The position numbers and the translations under genes are program-made. A model generated the notes under the pieces. It did not search any database. It saw only the letters and a program-made list of their open reading frames with translations, and was not told the DNA's origin. Positions 6,369-11,375 of a stretch of DNA of 11,375 nucleotides are shown here, in pieces. Numbering within the stretch: the first letter of the stretch is position 1; every line of letters starts with the position of its first letter. Source of the stretch: Methanosarcinales archaeon (GTDB taxonomy: Archaea; Halobacteriota; Methanosarcinia; Methanotrichales; Methanotrichaceae); contig JAAEEW010000089.1 of NCBI GenBank assembly GCA_013415595.1, positions 1 through 11,375 of the forward strand, given 5' to 3'.

Positions 6369-7789
6369 CCCAGAAGGGCGACGTGATCATCGGGCTGGAG
6401 GTGCACGTCCAGCTCAACAAGCTCCAATCCAAGCTGTTCTGCGGCTGCTCCACCGCCTACCACAACTCCCCTCCCAACAGCCACACCTGCCCGGTCTGCC
6501 TGGGCCTTCCCGGGTCCCTGCCGGTCTTGAACAGGAAGTCGGTGGAGTACGGCCTTCGGGTGGCCCTGGCCCTGAACTGCCAGGTGCAACAGGAGACCTA
6601 CTTCTACCGCAAGAACTACTACTACCCGGACCTCCCCAAGGGCTTCCAGATCAGCCAGTACGACTTTCCCCTGGCCGTTGGAGGCTCCATCCTCATCAAG
6701 GGAGACGACGGCGAGCGCAAGATCCGCATCACCAGGGTGCACATGGAGGAGGACCCGGGACGTCTGGTCCACGCCGGAACCATAGACCGGGCCAAGTACT
6801 CCATGGTGGACTACAACCGCTGCGGCATGTCCCTGCTGGAAGTGGTGACCGAGCCGGACATGAGGTCCCCCAAGGAGGCCCGGGCCTTCCTGGACAAGCT
6901 GAGGACCATCCTGGAGTACCTGGACGTCTTCGATGGCGACCTGGAGGGCTCCATGAGGGTGGACTCCAACATCTCCCTGGCCGGAGGGGAGCGGGCCGAG
7001 GTCAAGAACATCTCCAGCCACAAGGGCGTGGAGAAGGCCCTCTCCTACGAGATCACCAGGCAGAGGAACATGAAGCGCCGGGGAATCAGGGTGATCCAGG
7101 AGACCCGGCACTTCGACGAGGCCAGGAACATCACCGTCTCCATCAGGACCAAGGAGGAGGCTCACGACTACCGGTACTTCCCGGAGCCGGACCTGGTGCC
7201 CCTGAGGGTGGCCGACTGGGTGCCGGAGGTGGCGGCCTCTTTGCCGGAGCTTCCCGACGCCCGGAGGGAGAGTTTCGTCTCCCAGTACGGGATGACCGAC
7301 GATCACGCCAAGTCCCTGACCTCGGATATCAAAGTGGCCGACTTCTACGAGGCGGTGGCCAGGGAATCTCCCCCCAGGCTGGCTGCGGTGTGGATCGCCG
7401 ACGTGCTCAAGGGGGAACTCAACTACCGGGGGCTGACCATCGACCGCTTCTCCCGCCAGGACATGGTGACCATCCTGGAGATGCTCTCTTCAGAGCGGAT
7501 CGCCGAGGACGGTGCGGTGCAGGTCATCCGGGCCCTTCTGGACCAGGGCGGACTGCCCCAGGATATCGTGAAGGCCCGGAAGCTGGAGCGCGCCGGGGAC
7601 CAGGCGGTGATGAAGGCGGTGCAGGAAGCGGTGGCCGAGTGCTCCGCCGCCCTGGAGGATTACCGCAAGGGCAACGAGCGGGCCCTGAACTTCATCGTGG
7701 GCCAGGTCATGAAGAAGACCAGGGGCCGGGCCTCACCCACCGAGGCCTTCCGGCTGGTGAAGGAAGCGGTGGACCGGATGGATGCCTGA
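6365..7789 (+). CDS. gatB: Asp/Glu-tRNA amidotransferase subunit B
   Basis: Kinase/transamidase subunit that phosphorylates the Asp (or Glu) attached to tRNA and replaces the phosphate with ammonia. It has 474 residues, the normal GatB length. The N-terminal catalytic domain opens with GLEVHVQL (residues 10-17, with Glu12 and His14). Zinc-site cysteines follow at 26, 28, 42 and 45 (CGC and CPVC), then RKNYYYPDLPKGFQISQY. The signature HDYRYFPEPDLVPL lies near 266-279. The remainder is the helical cradle and YqeY-like tail domain that recognises the tRNA elbow. Its ATG overlaps the gatA stop. The gene is the last of the operon, and a hairpin with the stop codon in its loop follows. No key residue is missing among those visible. 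Confidence 0.96.
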   Translation: MTQKGDVIIGLEVHVQLNKLQSKLFCGCSTAYHNSPPNSHTCPVCLGLPGSLPVLNRKSVEYGLRVALALNCQVQQETYFYRKNYYYPDLPKGFQISQYDFPLAVGGSILIKGDDGERKIRITRVHMEEDPGRLVHAGTIDRAKYSMVDYNRCGMSLLEVVTEPDMRSPKEARAFLDKLRTILEYLDVFDGDLEGSMRVDSNISLAGGERAEVKNISSHKGVEKALSYEITRQRNMKRRGIRVIQETRHFDEARNITVSIRTKEEAHDYRYFPEPDLVPLRVADWVPEVAASLPELPDARRESFVSQYGMTDDHAKSLTSDIKVADFYEAVARESPPRLAAVWIADVLKGELNYRGLTIDRFSRQDMVTILEMLSSERIAEDGAVQVIRALLDQGGLPQDIVKARKLERAGDQAVMKAVQEAVAECSAALEDYRKGNERALNFIVGQVMKKTRGRASPTEAFRLVKEAVDRMDA

Positions 7790-7831
7790 GGGCATCTATC
7801 CTATTCATTTAATTTTTTACATCTTATCTTT
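7781..7831 (+). terminator. Hairpin and T-rich terminator at the end of gatB
   Basis: GATGCC (7781-7786, the last two sense codons of gatB) pairs with GGCATC (7791-7796). The loop TGAG contains the stop codon. T-rich DNA follows, including six T at 7813-7818, and more T clusters run to 7831. This resembles an intrinsic terminator placed so tightly that it uses coding bases. Confidence 0.6.
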
Positions 7832-7899
7832 TGTCCGCAGGACTGGACCCCTCCCGGCATCAGGGCCTTTTTTCTGACAGTCCTCAGCTTCATCGATTG

Positions 7900-7907
7900 G
7901 TATTTAT
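7900..7907 (+). promoter_or_regulatory. Possible TATA box for the PaaK-like gene
   Basis: GTATTTAT at 7900-7907 is 35-42 bases before the ATG at 7942, giving a predicted start near 7930 and a very short leader. The BRE is not convincing, so this is weak. Confidence 0.3.
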
Positions 7908-7941
7908 CGCACGAGATATTGTTGAGAGCTGGTTGATAGCC

Positions 7942-9246
7942 ATGTTCGGGTACTGGGATCCTCAATTGGAGCGCATGTCCGCCGAGGACCTGCACGCTCT
8001 CCAGGAAGACCGGCTGAAGGCGATGGTGCGGTTCGTTTACGATCATTCATCCTTCTACAGAAAGCGGTTCGCCGAGGCCGGGGTGGAGCCGGGAGACATT
8101 AAGACCCTGGAAGACGTGACCAAGCTTCCATTCACCAGAAAGGTGGATTTGAGGGACAACTATCCCACCGGGCTGTTCTGTCTTCCCAAGAACCTGGTGG
8201 TGCGCTACCACGTATCCTCCGGGACCACGGGCAAGCCCACGGTGGTGGGCTACACCAAGGGCGACATCGAGGCCTGGTCCGACTCCCTGGCCCGGGCTCT
8301 GACTTCCATTGGTCTAGGCAGCAACGACGTCATCCAGGTGGGATACGGCTACGGCCTGTTCACCGGCGGTCTGGGCCTGCACTACGGCGCAGAGCGCATC
8401 GGAGCCACCGTCATTCCCATGAGCACCGGCAACACCGAACGCCAGCTGGAGCTGATGCAGGACCTGGGAAGCACGGCCATCGCCTGCACCCCCTCCTACT
8501 TCCTGCACATCATGGAAGTGGCGGAGAAGATGGGCATCAACATCGGCAAAGACACCCAGCTCAAGGTCGGGATATTCGGCGCCGAGCCCTGGTCGGACGA
8601 GACCAGAGGTCGGATCGAGGCCGGAGCGGGCATCAAGGCCTACGACATCTACGGGACGAGCGAGATCAGCGGGCCCCTGTTCACCGAGTGCCACTGTCAG
8701 AATGGGATACACGTCTGGTCCGACCTCTTCCTGACGGAGATAATCGATCCAAAGACCGGCGAGCAGGTGGAGGACGGAGAGCGGGGGGAGCTGGTCTTCA
8801 CCACCCTGAACAAGTGGGCCATGCCCCTCATTAGATATAGAATCGGGGACATAACCTCCATGACCCACGAGGTCTGCGAGTGCGGCAGGAGCCACCCCCG
8901 CATAATGAGGCTTCAGGGCAGGACCGACGACATGATCATCGTGCGGGGAATCAACGTCTTCCCGAGCCAGGTGGAGTCCGTGCTCCTGCGCATGCCGGCG
9001 GTGGGCCCCCACTACCAGATACTGGTGGACAGGGACGGGCCCCTGGACGTCATGACCGTGCGGGTGGAGCTGACCGAGTCCGGCTTCAGCGACAAGATCG
9101 GAGATCTCATGGCCCTCAGCAAGAGGATCTCCAAGGAGCTGAAGGGCGTATTGAACATCGTGGCCAAGATAGAGCTGGTGGAGCCGGGAACCATACCCAG
9201 ATACGAGGGCAAGGCCAAGAGAGTAATTGATACCAGGAAGGTGTGA
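7942..9246 (+). CDS. paaK: Phenylacetate-CoA ligase-like (PaaK family) acyl-adenylate enzyme
   Basis: AMP-forming acid-CoA ligase of the ANL superfamily. It activates an aryl or related carboxylic acid with ATP, then forms the CoA thioester. The true substrate is unknown. The protein has 434 residues and starts FGYWDPQLERMSAEDL, typical of PaaK. The ATP-binding loop SSGTTGKP is at 92-99, YDIYGTSE at 234-241, the hinge region GRTDDMIIVRG from 326, and a candidate catalytic Lys424 is in PRYEGKAKR. Cysteines 250, 252, 312 and 314 (CHC and CEC) may bind a metal. I chose ATG 7942 over an in-frame TTG at 7831 because the family begins here and the upstream codons are not conserved-looking; GGTTGAT upstream is SD-like. 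An ACT-domain gene follows five bases after the stop, a pairing common in methanogens. Confidence 0.9.
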   Translation: MFGYWDPQLERMSAEDLHALQEDRLKAMVRFVYDHSSFYRKRFAEAGVEPGDIKTLEDVTKLPFTRKVDLRDNYPTGLFCLPKNLVVRYHVSSGTTGKPTVVGYTKGDIEAWSDSLARALTSIGLGSNDVIQVGYGYGLFTGGLGLHYGAERIGATVIPMSTGNTERQLELMQDLGSTAIACTPSYFLHIMEVAEKMGINIGKDTQLKVGIFGAEPWSDETRGRIEAGAGIKAYDIYGTSEISGPLFTECHCQNGIHVWSDLFLTEIIDPKTGEQVEDGERGELVFTTLNKWAMPLIRYRIGDITSMTHEVCECGRSHPRIMRLQGRTDDMIIVRGINVFPSQVESVLLRMPAVGPHYQILVDRDGPLDVMTVRVELTESGFSDKIGDLMALSKRISKELKGVLNIVAKIELVEPGTIPRYEGKAKRVIDTRKV

Positions 9247-9251
9247 TCGAG

Positions 9252-9686
9252 ATGAGCGAGATTAAGCAGATATCCCTCTTTGTGGAGAACAAGCCGGGCA
9301 GGATGGCCAAGGTGGCCAAGACCCTGTCCGATTCCGGAGTGAACATCCGGGCCATGACCATAGCCGAGGCCGGAGACTTCGGGGTGATCAGGATGGTGGT
9401 GGACAGCCCGGAGAAGGGCTACCAGGTCCTTCACGACAGCGGCTTCACCGTCTCCATGACCGACGTCCTGGCGGTGGAGATGAAGGACATCCCCGGAGGG
9501 CTTTACGAGATAGTGAACACCCTGGGCGTAAACGGCATCAACGTCGACTATGCCTACGCCTTCGTCACCGCCAAGGCAGAGCGGGCCATGCTGATCCTGA
9601 GGGTGGACGACATAGCCGCAGCCAGGCGGTTCCTGGGGGAGAAAGGAGTCAAGATCGCCTCCCTGGAAGAGATATACTCCATTTGA
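9252..9686 (+). CDS. Tandem ACT-domain protein
   Basis: Small-molecule-sensing protein of 144 residues made of two ACT domains and nothing else. The first (about 4-70) opens with ISLFVENKPGRMAKVAKTLSD and continues with GVNIRAMTIAE. The second (about 72-142) has the equivalent MKDIPGGLYEIVNTLGVNGINVDY. The ENKPGR and DIPGG turns with following Gly are the usual ligand-binding positions for amino acids. The start ATG 9252 is preceded by AAGGTGTGATC, an SD-like match overlapping the ligase stop. A GTG at 9243 is possible but less likely. Close linkage to the PaaK-like gene suggests it senses an amino acid, perhaps aromatic, and modulates the ligase or its pathway. That is inference from context. 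Confidence 0.9.
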   Translation: MSEIKQISLFVENKPGRMAKVAKTLSDSGVNIRAMTIAEAGDFGVIRMVVDSPEKGYQVLHDSGFTVSMTDVLAVEMKDIPGGLYEIVNTLGVNGINVDYAYAFVTAKAERAMLILRVDDIAAARRFLGEKGVKIASLEEIYSI

Positions 9687-9710
9687 TCAGGGAGGAGGGC
9701 AGAGGAGATG

Positions 9711-9740
9711 GGGGAGAGGCCCTGCCGGGCGTCTCTCCTC
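9711..9740 (+). terminator. Hairpin terminator after the ACT gene
   Basis: GGGGAGAGGCCC-type left arm (from 9711) pairs with GGGC (9727-9730) and CTCTCCTC (9733-9740), interrupted by a two-base bulge (9731-9732), with loop TGCC at 9723-9726. That is about 12 pairs. The T content after it is modest, so termination strength is uncertain. An alternative pairing uses AGAGGAGA at 9701-9708 with TCTCCTCT at 9734-9741. Confidence 0.5.
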
Positions 9741-9883
9741 TTCTCAAATCCATAAACCAGTCCTCCGTTTCTTCTAAAATCCACCAATCCCGGGGATCAG
9801 CGATTCTTTGCGCTGCAAGCCGACCTCTTCGTGGTTGGATCGGCCTTTGCTCAGACGGTCCTTTGCAGGCGTCGATTCTGGAA

Positions 9884-9893
9884 ATCTATATCT
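9884..9893 (+). promoter_or_regulatory. Possible TATA box for the secreted-protein gene
   Basis: TCTATATCT-like sequence about 25-30 bases upstream of ATG 9916 would place the transcript start almost at that ATG, implying a leaderless or near-leaderless message. No SD precedes any of the candidate ATGs. This is weak evidence on its own. Confidence 0.35.
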
Positions 9894-9915
9894 GATGATG
9901 TGCATGGCGTTGGCC

Positions 9916-10463
9916 ATGAAATCAGTCAAACTACTCATTGGATTGCAAATCTTGATTTTGCTTCTGGGTCCGTCCTGCGCTGCTCAGCAGATTCCGGTGA
10001 TGACGGTATCGGAACGCAGCCTGTCAGTGGATATGGGGGAGAGCTTCGTGCTGAGCCAGGCGAACCTCAACTCCAGCAGCGACGGCTTATTCATGTATAA
10101 CATGGTGCTGATCGACCGAAACGACACAGAGAGGCGGTTTGCCTATCTTTCCTTGATCAGCGTTTATGACGACCTTATGAAGAACATCGATCCGTCCACC
10201 ATGGCCAGCTTATTTTCCGAGTCCGTAGTGGCGGCAGCGTGGATGATGGCGGCCGGGAGATGGGCAACTGGACGGCCACCGATGAGAAAGGAAGGCCAGT
10301 GACCGTTTACCGGCTGGCGTCCGACGACCCTGCCTTGCAGGCATCCGTGGGAAACGTTTCCACTGCCACCTGGGACCTGGATAGCAACGTCTACGTGTCC
10401 CTGATCTCCCTGTTCGACGATCAGACCACGGAGCGAATTGTGCAGACCCTGTCCCTGGCCTGA
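9916..10463 (+). pseudogene. Secreted protein of unknown function, split by an apparent one-base frameshift
   Basis: I do not recognise the family. The first part (9916 onward) has a clear signal peptide: basic MKSVK, a hydrophobic run LLIGLQILILLLG, then SCAAQQ, suggesting export by Sec. Mature sequence continues to about 10227 and then becomes unnatural (AAAWMMAAGRW) before stopping at 10302. In the +2-shifted frame, sensible sequence GGSVDDGGREMGNW starts at 10230 and runs to the stop at 10463. Adding one base near 10228-10230 joins them into about 182 residues. Both halves contain a matching decamer, YLSLISVYDD and YVSLISLFDD, supporting one original protein with an internal repeat. Other in-frame ATGs at 9895, 9898 and 9904 are possible starts. 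A sequencing or assembly error is a real alternative to a true pseudogene. Confidence 0.65.
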
Positions 10464-10492
10464 GCATCCGTTTTGGCCACGCCAGGCACCCC

Positions 10493-10554
10493 GCCCCCAG
10501 GTTCCCGGGATCATAAAAGCTCCGGGGGCTTCTCCCAAATTTTTCCCAATTTTT
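10493..10554 (+). terminator. Hairpin with two T-runs between convergent genes
   Basis: GCCCCC (10493-10498) pairs with GGGGGC (10524-10529), and CCCGG/CCGGG is an alternative inner stem. Two TTTTTCCCA units follow (T-runs at 10540-10544 and 10550-10554). This suits termination of the plus-strand secreted-protein gene before it runs into the dUTPase gene on the other strand. Confidence 0.55.
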
Positions 10555-10611
10555 CCCAGGCCAGGCCTCGGATCTGATCGCTGATCGTCCGGCAGGCGCA
10601 GATGGCTATTT

Positions 10612-11118
10612 TCAGATGTTCTCGCCCTGGTAGGCTCCGGAGTAGACCTTCCCGGCCTGACCTCCGAGCCTCAGGAAGACCAGTTGCAGCAGGCGGGCGT
10701 TCCTCTGCAGCCTCAGGCCGTGGGGGTTATGGACCAGCAGCAGGCTCTGGCTTCGCCCCCGGTAGCCGGGGTCCCATAGGGCCGTGGCCAGGGTGGCGCC
10801 GCTTCTGAGCAGGCTGGATCGGGGACGGGCCAGGGCGGTGACGTCCGGAGGGATGGCCACTATCTCGTTGAAGGTGACCAGGTAGGCGCCCGGCTTCAGG
10901 CTGACCCATCCTCGCTGGTCGAAGGCTATCTCCCCGGTCTTGGCCACCTCTCTCTGGCTGTTGTCGAAGTCCACGGCCCCGGAGGATTCGAAGCTCTCGA
11001 TTCGCTGCAGGGTCAGCTCCACTCCGCACATCTGCTCTTGCAGCTCTGGATCGGGCATGGCCTCCACCAGCCCCTGGCCAAGAAGGGCTCGCAGATCGTC
11101 TCCAGTGATAACGGTCAT
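10612..11118 (-). CDS. dut: Archaeal deoxyuridine triphosphatase (dUTPase, DCD/DUT family)
   Basis: Hydrolyses dUTP to dUMP and pyrophosphate, limiting uracil in DNA and supplying dUMP for thymidylate synthesis. It has 168 residues, the size of the archaeal dUTPase group in the dCTP deaminase/dUTPase superfamily. Motifs seen: QMCGVELTL (29-37), SSGAVDFDNSQR (45-56), FNEIVAIP (83-90), ARPRSSLLRSGA (97-108), ALWDPGYRGRSQSLLLVHN (113-131) and the C-terminal YSGAYQGEN, which in this family closes over the active site. dCTP deaminase activity alone or bifunctional activity cannot be fully excluded from motifs, but the WDPGYRGRS region and length fit the dUTPase group best. No SD precedes the ATG. 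A TTATCT-type AT element at 11144-11149 suggests a near-leaderless transcript. It is convergent with the frameshifted gene. Confidence 0.9.
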   Translation of the reverse strand: MTVITGDDLRALLGQGLVEAMPDPELQEQMCGVELTLQRIESFESSGAVDFDNSQREVAKTGEIAFDQRGWVSLKPGAYLVTFNEIVAIPPDVTALARPRSSLLRSGATLATALWDPGYRGRSQSLLLVHNPHGLRLQRNARLLQLVFLRLGGQAGKVYSGAYQGENI

Positions 11119-11143
11119 GGTGGTCTGGTTGCTTTACGTGTCC

Positions 11144-11149
11144 TTATCT
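11144..11149 (-). promoter_or_regulatory. Possible TATA-like element for dut
   Basis: AGATAA on the minus strand lies 26-31 bases upstream of the dut ATG and is preceded by a purine-rich stretch (CCAGAAG). The predicted start would be only a few bases before the ATG, in keeping with the missing SD. The match is poor and other sites are possible. Confidence 0.25.
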
Positions 11150-11223
11150 CTTCTGGGCCGGGGCCTATCCCGTTTGGGTCGGGGGTGGTCGATGCAGACG
11201 GAAATTGGAGGCCTGGCAAACCG

Positions 11224-11229
11224 TTAAAT
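11224..11229 (+). promoter_or_regulatory. Possible TATA-like element for the right-edge gene
   Basis: TTAAAT preceded by GCAAACCG gives an expected transcript start near 11250. That would leave a leader of about 50 bases before GTG 11304 and would make the short ORF at 11251 leaderless. Weak evidence. Confidence 0.3.
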
Positions 11230-11250
11230 GGGTAGAGGAGAAAAAACAAC

Positions 11251-11319
11251 ATGAGAGCGAGTGGGGTTTCTTGGGCTCTCGGATACCTTCTGGAGGCTTG
11301 TTTGTGGAAGGCATGGTAA
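11251..11319 (+). other. Candidate Trp-rich short ORF upstream of the right-edge gene
   Basis: ATG 11251 follows GAGGAG (11235-11240) at a usable distance of ten bases and opens a 22-codon frame ending TAA at 11317-11319. It overlaps the next gene's start in a different frame. Three of 22 residues are Trp (positions 8, 19 and 22). It may be a regulatory leader peptide or chance. The downstream gene cannot be identified, so no pathway link can be tested here. Confidence 0.3.
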
Positions 11320-11375
11320 ACTTTGAGGCAGAGATCAAGGATTTCTCGCGTATCCGGTCCCGGATAGTCTGGCCG
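11304..11375 (+). CDS. Start of an unrecognised plus-strand gene, cut by the window edge
   Basis: The frame from GTG 11304 is open to the last base. Only 24 codons are visible, with content such as NFEAEIKDFSRIRSRIVWP, which looks like a soluble, charged N-terminus with no signal peptide. I do not recognise the family. GTG 11304 has GGAGG (11292-11296) seven bases upstream, whereas ATG 11313 in the same frame has only GGAAGG immediately next to it; either could be the start. It is divergent from dut, with an intergenic gap of about 185 bases. Confidence that it is a real gene is moderate. Confidence 0.45.
   Translation, partial: MEGMVNFEAEIKDFSRIRSRIVWP

Noticed and set aside
6335..7306. 323-codon minus-strand open frame antisense to gatB
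   Set aside because: Same codon-bias effect over a certain gene, with no recognisable domain.
7831..7941. N-terminal extension of the PaaK-like protein from a TTG at 7831
   Set aside because: The extra 37 residues do not resemble the family and begin in the T-rich gatB terminator. The family N-terminus begins at ATG 7942.
10571..10588. Clustered GATC sites (GATCTGATCGCTGATC) as a possible origin or methylation-control element
   Set aside because: There are only three sites, with no AT-rich unwinding region, origin-box repeats or Cdc6/Orc gene nearby, so chance is sufficient.

Overview
The window reads as a chromosomal segment of a methanogenic euryarchaeon. The evidence is archaeal EF-2 with a diphthamide site, archaeal/eukaryotic-type EF-1alpha, archaeal-type S10, a tRNA with a bulge-helix-bulge intron, AT-rich TATA/BRE promoters and T-run terminators. 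High GC, frequent AGG/CTG/GCC codons, an archaeal-type dUTPase and a PaaK-like ligase paired with an ACT protein make a Methanothrix (Methanosaeta)-like member of the Methanosarcinales the best guess. That genus assignment is inference from memory, not a search result.

Layout. (1) Positions 1-3703 are the 3' end of an archaeal str-type translation operon: EF-2 (5' end outside the window), EF-1alpha with its own promoter and strong Shine-Dalgarno (SD) site, ribosomal protein S10, and, two bases after the S10 stop, an intron-containing tRNA-Arg(CCG) followed by a T-run terminator. (2) Positions 3704-4241 hold a repeat-containing spacer and a small amphi-Trp-type protein whose start is overlapped by a perfect inverted repeat. 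(3) Positions 4242-4671 are a non-coding gap with a long hairpin, a promoter, and a foldable leader. It leads into (4) gatC-gatA-gatB (4672-7789), the tRNA-dependent amidotransferase, with start/stop contacts typical of translational coupling and a hairpin at the gatB stop. (5) Positions 7942-9686 encode a phenylacetate-CoA-ligase-like enzyme followed closely by a tandem-ACT protein, then a hairpin terminator. (6) Positions 9916-10463 hold a secreted protein of unknown function that appears broken by a one-base frameshift. It converges on (7) an archaeal dUTPase on the minus strand (10612-11118). (8) The right edge has the beginning of an unrecognised plus-strand gene, with a possible Trp-rich short ORF overlapping its start.

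Functionally, most of the window serves translation: elongation factors, S10, tRNA-Arg, and formation of Asn-tRNA (possibly Gln-tRNA) by transamidation. PaaK and ACT suggest aryl- or acyl-acid activation with amino-acid sensing. The dUTPase keeps uracil out of DNA. I see no defence system, mobile element, CRISPR array or obviously new multi-gene system. The items most worth a second look are the minimal tRNA intron, the palindrome at the amphi-Trp gene start, the structured gatC leader, the frameshifted secreted protein and the Trp-rich short ORF.
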